This document shows positions 40,208-49,907 of a stretch of 64,000 nt of DNA, in pieces; the stretch's first letter is position 1, and every line of letters starts with the position of its first letter. Source of the DNA: Nitrospira lenta. Its GTDB lineage: Bacteria > Nitrospirota > Nitrospiria > Nitrospirales > Nitrospiraceae. The DNA is taken from NCBI RefSeq assembly GCF_900403705.1, contig NZ_OUNR01000017.1, positions 310,001 to 374,000 of the forward strand, written 5' to 3'. The notes beneath the pieces are model-generated. The model ran no database searches and was not told the origin of the DNA. It saw nothing but the letters and a program-made list of their open reading frames with translations. The position numbers were made by a program, and so were the translations under genes.

Positions 40208-42097
40208 CTACGGAGCGGATTGTTTAGACTGTATCTTCTCTGATACGCGACGTTTGGCTTGTTGGATACGATCCTCGCTGACAGGATCACCAAGGCCCTG
40301 CTCACGAAACCGCTGAAACAGCTTTTCGTTCGAAGGATCAAGTTCCAGTGAATGGAGCCAGGCTTCCTTCGCCTCGGACAGCTTCTGCTGCTTCACATAG
40401 ATTTCTCCAAGATGCTCATAGATCACTGGATCGTCACCCACCAGCGCGGCTGCGCGCTTGATCTCGGTCAATGCCTCGTTGAATTGCCCGGCCTTATAGA
40501 ATGCCCACCCAAGACTATCGACATAATATCCATTGTCGGGCTTAAGCGCGACAGCCTGTCTGGTCAAAGACAGGGCCTGCTCCACCTTGACGCCCCGCTC
40601 GGCATAACTGTACCCGAGATAGTTCAAGGCATCGGCATGGTGCGGGTCGAGGCTCAGAGCTAATTCCATTGACTTCACCACATCGTCAAAGCGATTAAGC
40701 TTATCGTACGCAGTCCCTAGGTTGAAATGCAGATCCGCATTCTTCGGATGATGGCGAAGGCCTTCTTCAAAGGCGCTCAGGGCTGCCTCGAATTGCTCGG
40801 ACTGGAGATACGCAAGTCCCAGTACGATAAAGGGTTCCGGCTGCTTGGGATTGATCCGCGTCGCCTCGGTCAAGTGGGTGATTGCAGCGGGATAGGCTTT
40901 GAGTCGATACTGCAACACACCGAGATGCATGTGACTGTCTGCGTACGTAGGGTCAAGCTGAATATTGAACTGATACGCTTCCGCCGCTTTCTGAGACTCC
41001 TTCGTTTCCTCATAGAGATAGCCGAGATAGTCTCGCACTTTGAGTTCGGCAGGCCGTGCTTTCAGCACCGCCTGGAGCAGCTCAATGGCCTTAGAAAACT
41101 CTCTTTTCTCTCCATAGATCAGTGCCATCCGCAGTTGCGCATCGAGATCGCCAGGCTCTTCTGCCAACATCTTGTCGAGTTCCGCGAGGCCTCCGGCGTA
41201 GTCCTTGGTACTGACATAAAGCTGGATCAGATGCTGGCGGATATCTTTATTATTGGGGTTCACCCGTTCTAGGTACCGTTTGAGCACTGCAATCGCTTTT
41301 TCTCGTTCTTGGCGGGCTTCATAGAGCGAGGCCTGGGCAAGGTACGCCGGTTCAAACCCCGCATTGACCGTGATGGCCCGTTCGAAACTTGCCAGCGCCT
41401 CATCCTGTTTGCCTGATTCGAGGAAAATCCGCCCGAGGTAATAGTGCCCGATCGGCGACTCCGGCGAGACTTTCAATCCCTGCTTTGCGGTCTGCTCCGC
41501 TTCCGCCAGCCGCTTCTGATTGACGAGGATAATCGCTTTGGGGAAATAGGCATCGCCCTGGCCTGGATCACGCTCAATCGCCAGATCCAACAGTCGCAGC
41601 GCTCGATCCGGCTTGCCTGCACTGGCAAGAATGCCGGCCATCTGCGTGAGCTGTTGAGCATCTTGACCCGTTCCTTCACCGACTTCCTCCGCATAACGAG
41701 CCGCATTGGCCAGATCACCCAATCCGAAATAGATCCCGGCCAATCGCGCTTTGACTGAGCGCGAGTTCGGATCGGTTTTAAGCACCGTACGATATTCTTG
41801 AATTGCTTTATCGTTGTCTTGGGCCAGCTCCGCTTGATATCCCAGCATGAAATGATACGACGCTGAGGCGTCCGCAGCCGGAGCCACGGCCGGCTTTTTC
41901 GGCACGGCGCCAGCTGACGCCGCTTCTTGCGGATGCGGCGCCGCCGCACAGGCCGCCACCACGAGAGGAATGAGGATCCCCAAGAATCCACGCCCCGCAC
42001 ACAGCGGCAGGGGACCAGGGGATGACAATGAGGAGGCGAACGAAAACCAGCGTCGTGTATTCACAATAGCCTTTGGGGAAAAGGACTCGGAGTGCAT
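40208..42097 (-). CDS. TPR-repeat lipoprotein
   Basis: 629 residues from the chosen ATG. A long N-terminal region is followed by a hydrophobic segment ending in lipobox VAAC (Cys50), so it is probably lipid-anchored. From about residue 75 it is made of about 15 tetratricopeptide repeats ('AYLAQASLYEARQEREKAIAV', 'AYYNLG'-type). TPR lipoproteins commonly scaffold outer-membrane or secretion complexes. The chosen start sits 15 bases after a good -10; the ORF start at 42142 would be within the -35. No ribosome site. Neighbour dnaB is unrelated. Confidence 0.8.
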   Translation of the reverse strand: MHSESFSPKAIVNTRRWFSFASSLSSPGPLPLCAGRGFLGILIPLVVAACAAAPHPQEAASAGAVPKKPAVAPAADASASYHFMLGYQAELAQDNDKAIQEYRTVLKTDPNSRSVKARLAGIYFGLGDLANAARYAEEVGEGTGQDAQQLTQMAGILASAGKPDRALRLLDLAIERDPGQGDAYFPKAIILVNQKRLAEAEQTAKQGLKVSPESPIGHYYLGRIFLESGKQDEALASFERAITVNAGFEPAYLAQASLYEARQEREKAIAVLKRYLERVNPNNKDIRQHLIQLYVSTKDYAGGLAELDKMLAEEPGDLDAQLRMALIYGEKREFSKAIELLQAVLKARPAELKVRDYLGYLYEETKESQKAAEAYQFNIQLDPTYADSHMHLGVLQYRLKAYPAAITHLTEATRINPKQPEPFIVLGLAYLQSEQFEAALSAFEEGLRHHPKNADLHFNLGTAYDKLNRFDDVVKSMELALSLDPHHADALNYLGYSYAERGVKVEQALSLTRQAVALKPDNGYYVDSLGWAFYKAGQFNEALTEIKRAAALVGDDPVIYEHLGEIYVKQQKLSEAKEAWLHSLELDPSNEKLFQRFREQGLGDPVSEDRIQQAKRRVSEKIQSKQSAP

Positions 42098-42112
42098 CGT
42101 CAGCTGGAAGGA

Positions 42113-42142
42113 ATTATACCGATAGGAGAAAAGACCCGTCAA
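42113..42142 (-). promoter_or_regulatory. Sigma-70 promoter of the TPR lipoprotein gene
   Basis: TTGACG (42137-42142), an 18-base spacer and a perfect TATAAT (42113-42118) on the minus strand. The predicted leader is only about 9 bases and has no Shine-Dalgarno sequence. Confidence 0.6.
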
Positions 42143-42148
42143 ACGACT

Positions 42149-43501
42149 TTACGATTCGCGATTGTCGAGGCTTTCAAACTTGGCGAACCGATCATGGAAA
42201 AACAGATCCCGCTTGCCGATCGGACCGTTTCGATGCTTACTGATGATAATCTCGGCAATGCCCTTCCGCTCAGAGTTCTGGTCATAGACATCTTCGCGAT
42301 AGATAAACATGACCACGTCGGCATCCTGTTCGATCGCACCGGACTCACGCAAGTCGGCCAACATGGGGATCGGAGGTTTTCTCGCCTCTACGGCTCGACT
42401 GAGCTGCGAGAGCGCCACCACCGGCACATTCAGTTCTTTCGCCAACGCCTTGAGCGACCGGGAGATATCGGAGATTTCTTGTTGCCGCGATTCCGAATCA
42501 CTCCGCCCCTGCATAAGCTGTAGATAATCGACGATCAGAAGATCCAACCCCTTTTCAGCTTTGAGGCGGCGAGCTTTCCCGCGCATCTGCTGCACGGTAA
42601 TTCCACCCGTGTCATCGATATAGATCGGCGCTTGCTCCAGCCTTCCCGCGGCTTCGGCCAGCCGCCACCAATCTTCCTTTTGCAGTTTGCCCGTCCGGAG
42701 TCCATGGGAATCGACCCTCGCCTCTGAACTCAACATGCGCAACACAATTTGCGGTTTGGACATTTCGAGACTGAAAATGCCGACCACGGCCTTGGCGTGA
42801 ATTGCGGCATGCGTCGCAAACCCCAAGGCCAAGCTGGTCTTGCCCATACTAGGACGAGCCGCCACAATCACAAGGTCAGACGGCTGGAGCCCTGCGGTAA
42901 GATCGTCAAGATCGTAATACCCCGTCGGGACTCCCGTGACATGCTCTTTCCGCTTCGACAGCTTATCGACAAGATCAAGACTCTCTTTGATGATGTCGTT
43001 GATCGGGGTAAACGATCGTTCTAATTTGCCTTGGGCAATACTGAAGACGGAACGCTCGGCAAAATCGAGCAGATCGTCAATAGAGGTCGTCCCTTCATAG
43101 CCTTTCGTCAGCACTTCCGTCGAGGTGTGAATGAGTTCCCGCGCCACTGCCTTATCGCGCACAATCTTGCAGTGGTACCGGATATTGGCTGAACTGGACA
43201 CCGACTGGACTAATTCAGCAAGAAAGGCCGCGCCGCCGATCGACTCCAGCTCCCCCTTCGCTTTCAACCGCTCCGTCAACGTGATCTGGTCGATGACTTC
43301 TCCGACATCGGATAGGTCGAGCATCGCCCGATATATTTTGCGATGGGCCGTGCGGTAGAAATTCTCCTCGACGAGCAATTCCATCGCTTTCGGCATGGCC
43401 TGATTGTCCAGCAGAATAGCGCCCAACACAGACTGCTCCGCTTCAAGGTTCTGCGGCGGCAATTTCGGCTGAGAAAGATCGACGGTTGCGAATGGCTTCA
43501 T
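42149..43501 (-). CDS. dnaB: Replicative DNA helicase
   Basis: 450 residues. The N-terminal helical domain ('PPQNLEAEQSVLGAILLD') precedes the RecA-like motor with Walker A 'ARPSMGKTS', Walker B 'LDLLIVDYLQLM' and the 'SQLSRAVEARKPPIPMLADLRESGAIEQDADVV' segment typical of DnaB. It unwinds DNA at the replication fork as a hexamer. No intein is present. It overlaps hisZ by 4 bases, so the two are translated from one message. Confidence 0.96.
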   Translation of the reverse strand: MKPFATVDLSQPKLPPQNLEAEQSVLGAILLDNQAMPKAMELLVEENFYRTAHRKIYRAMLDLSDVGEVIDQITLTERLKAKGELESIGGAAFLAELVQSVSSSANIRYHCKIVRDKAVARELIHTSTEVLTKGYEGTTSIDDLLDFAERSVFSIAQGKLERSFTPINDIIKESLDLVDKLSKRKEHVTGVPTGYYDLDDLTAGLQPSDLVIVAARPSMGKTSLALGFATHAAIHAKAVVGIFSLEMSKPQIVLRMLSSEARVDSHGLRTGKLQKEDWWRLAEAAGRLEQAPIYIDDTGGITVQQMRGKARRLKAEKGLDLLIVDYLQLMQGRSDSESRQQEISDISRSLKALAKELNVPVVALSQLSRAVEARKPPIPMLADLRESGAIEQDADVVMFIYREDVYDQNSERKGIAEIIISKHRNGPIGKRDLFFHDRFAKFESLDNRES

Positions 43502-44604
43502 GACGTCCTCTTCGATCCCTTTCGGATCCGTTTGGACGCATCAGTCCCCCCTGCTGCACCATCAGGAGACTGCGCTTGCAACCCACGAAACAAACGATCG
43601 ACGTTTAAGGCAAAACCCGTAGATGGAATATTCCGGCCGAACCGGCCGATGAGATGGTCATAGCGGCCCCCACCTCCCAATTCAACCCCAACCCCATCCG
43701 CAAATACGTCAAACACCACGCCATCATAGTAATCGAATCCTCGGAACTCGCCCAAATCGAGAAGGAAGGCATCTTGGTGGCCGGCCTTGCACAGCGTCTC
43801 ATAGACCATGGTCAACCGATCAAGCGCCTGTACGGCGGCCCTATCGCCCTTTGCCAACGCTCGGCCCCTGGCCAATACCTCGACTTGCCCGCATAGCTCG
43901 GGCGCTTCTAAAATGGACGTGGCGTAGCGGCTCGTGACCCGTTCACTGCTAAGAATCTCTTGTAGACGAGGAAGATCTTTGCGAGCCGCAGCCTGTTCGG
44001 CTCGCTTTTGTCCAGCAGGTGAGAGCCCTGCCCGAATCAGCAAGCCCTTAAAAAATCCCACATGCCCGAGCGAGATCTTAAAGGAGCGGAGACCGACCTG
44101 CTTCAAACACTCGATCATAAGGATCAGCATTTCACTATCAGCGCCGGCATCATCGGCCCCGATATGTTCTGCACCAACCTGAAAAATTTCCCGATCGCGC
44201 CCGGCATGCTCCGGCTCATAGCGAAACACCGACGTGCGGTAGGCCAACCGCAACGGCAACTGCGCCCCCATCATACCCATCGCCACGGTTCGAGCAATCT
44301 GAGCAGTCGCGTCCGGTCGCAAGAGTAGGATGCGACCGGTAGTGCGATCAGCGAATTTGTAGCACTTCTCGATTAGCTCAGGCTCTAGCCCTGGAGTCAG
44401 GACATCGAGATACTCAAATGTCGGCAGAATGATCTCGTCGTAACCCCGGCTGGTCAGACGTCCGAGTAACTGCGCCTCAAGCGCTCTGACTTGTTTCGCT
44501 GCGGCAGGCAGGATGGTCGCCATCCCAGACGGGACCAGCGACCGATCACGCAAGGGATGGGTCTGACCGAGATCAACGCGCGTCTTCAAAGGAGCAGGAG
44601 GCAT
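43498..44604 (-). CDS. hisZ: ATP phosphoribosyltransferase regulatory subunit
   Basis: 368 residues with the fold of histidyl-tRNA synthetase but without its anticodon domain. 'RPDATAQIAR', 'YRTSVFRYE' and 'REIFQVGAEHIG' are the class II synthetase-like motifs retained in HisZ. HisZ pairs with a short HisG to start histidine synthesis; hisG is not in this window. C-terminal 'GFDYYDGVVFDVFADGVGVELGGGGRYD' matches HisZ better than HisS. It is 27 bases downstream of serA. Confidence 0.9.
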   Translation of the reverse strand: MPPAPLKTRVDLGQTHPLRDRSLVPSGMATILPAAAKQVRALEAQLLGRLTSRGYDEIILPTFEYLDVLTPGLEPELIEKCYKFADRTTGRILLLRPDATAQIARTVAMGMMGAQLPLRLAYRTSVFRYEPEHAGRDREIFQVGAEHIGADDAGADSEMLILMIECLKQVGLRSFKISLGHVGFFKGLLIRAGLSPAGQKRAEQAAARKDLPRLQEILSSERVTSRYATSILEAPELCGQVEVLARGRALAKGDRAAVQALDRLTMVYETLCKAGHQDAFLLDLGEFRGFDYYDGVVFDVFADGVGVELGGGGRYDHLIGRFGRNIPSTGFALNVDRLFRGLQAQSPDGAAGGTDASKRIRKGSKRTS

Positions 44605-44631
44605 AGCAGACCGATGCGCGTCTATGACCGG

Positions 44632-46215
44632 TTAGGAGAGATTTGCTACTTTGACTGAAAGAATATTTGAGCTGGATTTGATCTTATCCAGTACGCCCAC
44701 CGGAAACACAGTATCCGAGGCAATGATCAATAAGGCGTTCCCACCGCGCTTTTCAAGCGCGCACTGCATACGCACGATATTGATATTGTTCTCGCCGAGC
44801 ACCTGTCCCACCATCCCAATCACCCCAGGGCGATCGACATTGTGGATAAATAGCATGTGCCCTTCGGGAACCACCTCGACCTTGAAGCTGTCGATCTCCA
44901 CCACCCTGGCGTCTTTCTTATGATAGAGCGTGCCAGCCACCTGGTGCGAGGCTTTTCCGGCCTCGACCCTGACGCGAATCAGGCTGGTAAAATCGCCTGC
45001 ATCCGTACTTTTGACCTCTTTGACTTCGATGCCCCGCTCTTTCGCCACAACCGGAGCATTGACGTAGTTCACCGGGTTTTCCATAATCGGCGTCAGCAAG
45101 CCTTTCAACACGCCGATCGTCAGCGGCGCAATCGAGAGCGTCGCCACTTCTCCGCTATATTCCACCGTGACCCGCTCAATTCCACCCTGGCACAATTGTG
45201 ACAGTAAGGATCCCATTTTCTCTACGAGCGTGAGATAGGGCTGCAACCGCGGCAACAGTTCCGGCGCAATAGACGGAATATTCACCGCCCCCCTGGCCAC
45301 ACCCTTCGTAAAGTAATCCACGACCTGCTCGGCAATCCCAACCGCAACATTCTCCTGCGCTTCCGTCGTTTGCGCGCCGATGTGAGGCGTGCAAATAAAA
45401 TTGTCCAAGGCTAAGAGAGGATTGTCCGCCTTGACCGGCTCCTCTTCAAACACGTCAAACGCCGCAGCCGCCACTTTCTTGCTCTTCAATGCCTCGACAA
45501 GGTCGCCTTCGTTAATGATGCCGCCGCGGGCGCAGTTCACGATCATTACACCGGGTTTCATGGTGGCGATGGCCTGTGCGTTGATGATGCCCTTCGTTTC
45601 AGGCGTCAACGGCGTATGAACCGAGATGATATCGGCGCTCTTAAACAAATCAGGCAACGCCATCATCGTCACGCCCATTTTCTCTGCTCGATCCGCAGCC
45701 AAATAGGGATCATACGCAATCACTCGCATACCGATGCCTTGCGCCATTTTCGTCAAATGGCTGCCGATTTGGCCGACGCCGACGATGCCGAGCACCTTAT
45801 TATAGAGCTCGACCCCCATGAACTTGTCTTTTTCCCACTTGCCGGTCTTTACCGACGCGGTGGCTTGCGGAATTCGCCGGCTCATCGCGCAAATCATGGA
45901 CATCGTGTGTTCGGCCGTCGTGACGGTATTGCCGCCCGGCGTATTCATGACGACGATGCCGCGCTTCGTGGCCGCCGGCGTATCGACGTTATCGAGACCA
46001 GAGCCTGCACGCCCCACGATCTTCAACTTCGGCGCCGCCGCGATCAACTCATCGGTGACCTTGGTGCCGGACCGCACGATCAACCCATCCGCGTCCTGAA
46101 TCTCCTTAAACAATTCCTCTTTCGGCATTTTTGATTTCACGACAACGGTGAAACCCGCCTTTTCGAGGAGTTCGACGCCTTGCTTCGATAAACTGTCGCT
46201 GATCAGGATTTTCAT
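44632..46215 (-). CDS. serA: D-3-phosphoglycerate dehydrogenase
   Basis: 527 residues, the long form. The catalytic part has 'GVGQIGSHLTKMAQG' (NAD binding) and the active His in 'CTPHIGAQT'. It is followed by an intervening substrate-binding (ASB) domain and a C-terminal ACT domain (about 455-527) that senses serine. It makes 3-phosphohydroxypyruvate, the first step of serine synthesis. The aminotransferase gene just upstream (10-base gap) makes the pair an operon for serine or glycine metabolism. AGGT precedes the start. Confidence 0.96.
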   Translation of the reverse strand: MKILISDSLSKQGVELLEKAGFTVVVKSKMPKEELFKEIQDADGLIVRSGTKVTDELIAAAPKLKIVGRAGSGLDNVDTPAATKRGIVVMNTPGGNTVTTAEHTMSMICAMSRRIPQATASVKTGKWEKDKFMGVELYNKVLGIVGVGQIGSHLTKMAQGIGMRVIAYDPYLAADRAEKMGVTMMALPDLFKSADIISVHTPLTPETKGIINAQAIATMKPGVMIVNCARGGIINEGDLVEALKSKKVAAAAFDVFEEEPVKADNPLLALDNFICTPHIGAQTTEAQENVAVGIAEQVVDYFTKGVARGAVNIPSIAPELLPRLQPYLTLVEKMGSLLSQLCQGGIERVTVEYSGEVATLSIAPLTIGVLKGLLTPIMENPVNYVNAPVVAKERGIEVKEVKSTDAGDFTSLIRVRVEAGKASHQVAGTLYHKKDARVVEIDSFKVEVVPEGHMLFIHNVDRPGVIGMVGQVLGENNINIVRMQCALEKRGGNALLIIASDTVFPVGVLDKIKSSSNILSVKVANLS

Positions 46216-46225
46216 GAAGACCTGC

Positions 46226-47368
46226 CTATTTCGCCATCAAAATTTCTTGCGCTTTACCCACTCCGCTGCCCAACTTCACGGAATGGCCCAGTCCCTTCAA
46301 GACCATTTCCGTTGCGGCTACGGCCGTAATCACATCAAATCGATCGGCATAGCCCATATGGGAAAGACGGAACACCTTCCCCTTCAATTGGTCCTGTCCA
46401 CCGGCTGCGGTAATCCCGTATTGAACACGGAGATTCTTATAGATGGCCTGTCCATCAACTCCGTCCGGCGCACAGACCGTCGTCAAGGCGTCGCTGGGGG
46501 AATTCTTGGGAAACAACGCTAATCCCGCAGCCTTCATCCCTTCACGCATGGCGTGAGCCAATTGTCCCTGCCGCGCAAACATCTTATCCAACCCTTCGGC
46601 CTTCATGATTCTAAACACTTCCTGAAGACCGATGATCAAAGACACCGTCGGCGTAAATAAGGTCTGGTTCTTGGCCTGATTCTCGCGTTCTTTCTTGAAG
46701 TTGAAATAGAACGACGCGTTCTTGGCTTTCTCTGCAACCGCCCAAGCCTTGTCGCTGACACTCACGAATGCCATGCCCGGCGGAAGCATCAGGGCCTTCT
46801 GCGAACCGGTAATGACGACATCCAATCCCCAGGCATCCGTCTTAATATCGAATACACCTAGCGCGGTAATCGCATCCACGACTAAAATCGTATTCTCGTA
46901 CCCTTTGACGATCTCGCCCAGCGCCTTCACGTCGTGCGACACACCGGTCGACGTCTCACTGGCCTGGACATAGACCGCCTTAATCGAAGGGTCTGCCTTC
47001 AACGCATCAGCCACCACCTTCGGATCGACCGCATGACCCCACTCAACCTTAATTTCCGTGACCAGCACACCAAACGCTTTACAGATCTTTCCCCACCGCT
47101 CGCCAAACTTCCCGCCATTGATACACAGGGCCTTGTCGCCGGGAGACAGAAAGTTGGAGATCGATCCTTCCATCCCTCCAGTACCGGAAGAAGCCAACAT
47201 GATGACGTCATTTCGAGTTTGAAATAGCCACTTAAGCCCCTCACGAACTTCTGCGAAGATCGGATCGAACTCGGGGGCCCGATGATGAATCATCGGGCGG
47301 GCCATCGCCAATAGCACTTCTGGAGGTACAGGCGTAGGGCCAGGAGCCAGCAAATACCGCTTCAACAT
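46226..47368 (-). CDS. Class V aminotransferase (serine-pyruvate/alanine-glyoxylate type)
   Basis: 380 residues. PLP Lys191 is in 'VITGSQKALMLPPG', with 'LAPGPTPVPPEVL' at the N-terminus. The family transfers amino groups among serine, alanine, glyoxylate and pyruvate; some act as phosphoserine aminotransferase. Position ahead of serA, with no serC seen, makes the serine-synthesis role plausible. Alternatives are glyoxylate aminotransferase in a photorespiration-like route. Confidence 0.9.
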   Translation of the reverse strand: MLKRYLLAPGPTPVPPEVLLAMARPMIHHRAPEFDPIFAEVREGLKWLFQTRNDVIMLASSGTGGMEGSISNFLSPGDKALCINGGKFGERWGKICKAFGVLVTEIKVEWGHAVDPKVVADALKADPSIKAVYVQASETSTGVSHDVKALGEIVKGYENTILVVDAITALGVFDIKTDAWGLDVVITGSQKALMLPPGMAFVSVSDKAWAVAEKAKNASFYFNFKKERENQAKNQTLFTPTVSLIIGLQEVFRIMKAEGLDKMFARQGQLAHAMREGMKAAGLALFPKNSPSDALTTVCAPDGVDGQAIYKNLRVQYGITAAGGQDQLKGKVFRLSHMGYADRFDVITAVAATEMVLKGLGHSVKLGSGVGKAQEILMAK

Positions 47369-47691
47369 TGACGATCCTCCTTCAATATCACCCGCAATAT
47401 CATCCGGTGGGGATGCGACTAGAAAAGAGGCGGTACGCTACCACTAGCGCTACAAGACTGTCAAGAAATGGAGGACCGCAAGAGCTTAAAATCGCTGGAG
47501 GTTTCGCCTCACAATCCTTGGCGCATCCTCAGCATATTCCCACGTTGCAGACTCGTGCCTCCAACCCTACTGCGGACGAAGACTTGCCTCAAAAGAAGGA
47601 CGCTCTAACCCATTCAATTTCTTGACAACTCATCATCTGATCGATAGTCTACTTAAAGAAACACGTCGTTCACCAGAACTTGAGGTCCATT
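47369..47691. other. Divergent intergenic region
   Basis: 323 bases between the aminotransferase (minus) and the transglycosylase (plus). No gene is seen. A perfect TTGACA at 47622-47627 lies upstream of the transglycosylase, but the -10 17 bases on (TAGTCT) is poor. Confidence 0.45.
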
Positions 47692-48978
47692 TTGAACCAG
47701 CGATATCTCTCTATGCTATTTCTCGCACTCTGCATCCTTGCGATCGGAACCTTCTCAGCCCCGATCACGGAAAGTTTTGCCGACGCTCCATCGCCGGATG
47801 GGGTGGCAGAGGTGAATACTCCAGAAGAAGACGACGAACAGGATGCCAATCTAGTTCCCCTGGAGCCTGAATTAGCCATCCTCCCTCCAGGGTTTACCGA
47901 ATTCGCGCAGGATTCAGGCTCCGCAATCGGAGCCGCATCGCAAAATCCGTCAAACTCGACAATACTATTTCCAAGCCCCATCCAATCCGTCAATGGCGAG
48001 ACCGTCTATAACATCCCCATCGTGATAGACCCCAGCGTGCAGAGTCATATACGCTTCTTCAATATATCGATCCGATCACGCTTTGAGCAGTGGCTGATAC
48101 GGCTCAGCCGCTATCAGCCCCTGGTTGAGAAAATCTTCTCAGAGTTCAATATTCCCAGCGACTTGGTCTATCTCTCATTAGTCGAAAGCGGCTTCAATCC
48201 CTACGCCTTCTCCCGCGCAAAAGCGACCGGACCGTGGCAGTTCATGAAAGGTACGGGAAAGGTCTACGGTCTCCGCATCGACAATTATGTAGATGAACGC
48301 CGCGACCCGATCAAGTCTACCGTCGCAGCAGCTCGCTACCTCCGCGATCTCTATGATCTGTTCGGAACCTGGCCTCTCGCCATGGCGGCCTACAATGCCG
48401 GTGAAGGTAAAGTCATGCGAGCGCTCCATAAGGTCCAAGGAGAGACCTTCTCTGACATCTCGAACACCAAATTGATCCGCACCGAAACAAAGCAATACGT
48501 ACCCCGCATCATGGCCGCCACCGTGATTGCGAGAAATCCTGACCAATACGGATTCCCGCAAAATCCCGTCACGCCCCACCAGTTTGAAGAAGTCGTGGTC
48601 AATCGGCCGCTTCATTTCCATGCGATCGCCAATACCACCGGGATCCCCTACGAAGAGCTCCGTCTTCTGAACCCGGAACTCCGACGCGACGCCACGCCGC
48701 CCGGCGAATCGGCCTATCATCTCAAAGTCCCGGTAGGAACCAGTTCCAAAGTGGCCCAGCTTCTGGATCGCGTTCCCTCATATAAATTTCCACCGCTCCC
48801 GGCAGTCAAAGCCCAACGCAGCAAAGCCGACAGCAGCAAATGGTATCGCGTACGCGGAGGGGACACACTCGAGAAAGTCTCCAAGCGTTTCCGCGTACCC
48901 ATGAAAACACTGAAGGCGAAAAATAACCTGACCAGCTCCGTCCTCAAAGCCGGAGAGCTCTTGATCATCGCACGCTGA
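47692..48978 (+). CDS. MltD-like lytic transglycosylase with LysM
   Basis: 428 residues from the chosen TTG, which has GAGG six bases upstream; a TTG 12 bases earlier and an ATG at 47713 are alternatives. A signal peptide (to about residue 30) leads to an acidic linker. The SLT domain (about 135-260) has the catalytic Glu in 'LVESGFNPYA', then 'ATGPWQFM' and 'AMAAYNAGEG'. One LysM repeat ends the protein ('YRVRGGDTLEKVSKRF'). It cleaves peptidoglycan to 1,6-anhydro-MurNAc, whose recycling could feed the AmgK/MurU route at 14594. Confidence 0.9.
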   Translation: MNQRYLSMLFLALCILAIGTFSAPITESFADAPSPDGVAEVNTPEEDDEQDANLVPLEPELAILPPGFTEFAQDSGSAIGAASQNPSNSTILFPSPIQSVNGETVYNIPIVIDPSVQSHIRFFNISIRSRFEQWLIRLSRYQPLVEKIFSEFNIPSDLVYLSLVESGFNPYAFSRAKATGPWQFMKGTGKVYGLRIDNYVDERRDPIKSTVAAARYLRDLYDLFGTWPLAMAAYNAGEGKVMRALHKVQGETFSDISNTKLIRTETKQYVPRIMAATVIARNPDQYGFPQNPVTPHQFEEVVVNRPLHFHAIANTTGIPYEELRLLNPELRRDATPPGESAYHLKVPVGTSSKVAQLLDRVPSYKFPPLPAVKAQRSKADSSKWYRVRGGDTLEKVSKRFRVPMKTLKAKNNLTSSVLKAGELLIIAR

Positions 48979-48988
48979 TACATACCCT

Positions 48989-49012
48989 TGCTTCAGGCAT
49001 AGGCCTGAAGCA
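48989..49012. other. Hairpin between convergent genes
   Basis: A perfect 10-bp stem TGCTTCAGGC/GCCTGAAGCA with a 4-base loop lies after the transglycosylase stop and before the end of the YfgM-like gene. No T-run on either side, so it may protect message ends rather than terminate. Confidence 0.55.
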
Positions 49013-49035
49013 GCAGTACCGTAGAAGCCGGCGAG

Positions 49036-49791
49036 TTATGGTTTCTTAGGCGGAGCGGGAGAAGCAGGGGCAGGATCCGGCGACTTCTTTACTTCAAGCA
49101 CCTTGAGTCGCACGGCGGCTTCGTTTGCCAACGGGGAATTCGGATAGTTCTTCATCAAGTCTTGATAATGCGCCAGCGCCCCCTCGGGCCTCGATAGGCT
49201 CTCTTCCAACCTGGCCAACTCAAACAGGGCATGGTCTCGATTCAACGCGCCGGGAACATCGAGCACTGCCGAATAGGCCTTGGCGGCCTGATCGCGATCC
49301 CCCTTCAAAAGATACGCGTAGCCTAAGCGCTGCTGAACCAAACCCAACAGCGACGCATTCGATCCATACATCAAAACAAAACGCTTATACGCTTCGATCG
49401 CCGCATCCAACTCATTAGCCTGAACCAACGCATTCCCAAGTTGGAAGGCCGCAAGCGGAGCGGTTGCTGTCCGTGGATACTCCTCCACAATTCTCTTATA
49501 GAGCGTCACCGCTTCCTTGAGATTCGTATCGGATTTCTTGGGATCATCTGCAGGCCTGGTGAAGTAGTGGAGCGTGGCCTCCCGCTCAAGGTCCTGCGCT
49601 TTTTGCATCGTCTGGCTGTCATACCACAGCACCCCGCCGACAATTCCAGCCGCGAGCACAAGAATCGCTGCTCCTACCAACAGTGGACCACGATAGACGC
49701 GCACACCATCCAGCCAATGCTCAAGGTTGCTGACCAGATGCGCCTCGTCAACCGGCAAAGTCCGTGGTGGAACTTTAATACGATAGGTCAT
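49036..49791 (-). CDS. YfgM-like TPR protein with one membrane helix
   Basis: 251 residues. A single membrane helix (about residues 36-57) follows a basic cytoplasmic start, then TPR repeats (about 90-240) face the periplasm. This layout is that of YfgM, an ancillary partner of SecYEG and periplasmic chaperones. The tail is Pro/Ala-rich. AGGA precedes the start, and a strong promoter is seen upstream. Confidence 0.75.
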   Translation of the reverse strand: MTYRIKVPPRTLPVDEAHLVSNLEHWLDGVRVYRGPLLVGAAILVLAAGIVGGVLWYDSQTMQKAQDLEREATLHYFTRPADDPKKSDTNLKEAVTLYKRIVEEYPRTATAPLAAFQLGNALVQANELDAAIEAYKRFVLMYGSNASLLGLVQQRLGYAYLLKGDRDQAAKAYSAVLDVPGALNRDHALFELARLEESLSRPEGALAHYQDLMKNYPNSPLANEAAVRLKVLEVKKSPDPAPASPAPPKKP

Positions 49792-49836
49792 AAGATATCC
49801 TGGCGAACTGCGATTTCGTTTCGAATGAACTTGGGC

Positions 49837-49866
49837 CTTATACTAGGGATTGATTTACCTTGTCAA
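49837..49866 (-). promoter_or_regulatory. Sigma-70 promoter of the YfgM-like gene
   Basis: On the minus strand a perfect TTGACA (49861-49866), an 18-base spacer and TATAAG (49837-49842). The leader is about 40 bases with an AGGA ribosome site. Confidence 0.65.
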
Positions 49867-49907
49867 CGTAACACATCCTGATACGACCCACGGGCCCCGA
49901 GCGCCAC

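Noticed and set aside
40041-40316. 91-codon plus-strand frame upstream of pilA
   Set aside because: No ribosome site, overlap with the TPR lipoprotein end, and no protein-like composition.
47368-47625. 85-codon plus-strand frame in the divergent region before the transglycosylase
   Set aside because: No ribosome site, unlike any family, and it begins on the start codon of the gene on the other strand.
49838-49907. Possible biotin operator before bioF
   Set aside because: TTGTCAAC and nearby TTTACC recall BirA half-sites, but spacing and symmetry are wrong, and the sequence is explained by the promoter of the divergent gene.
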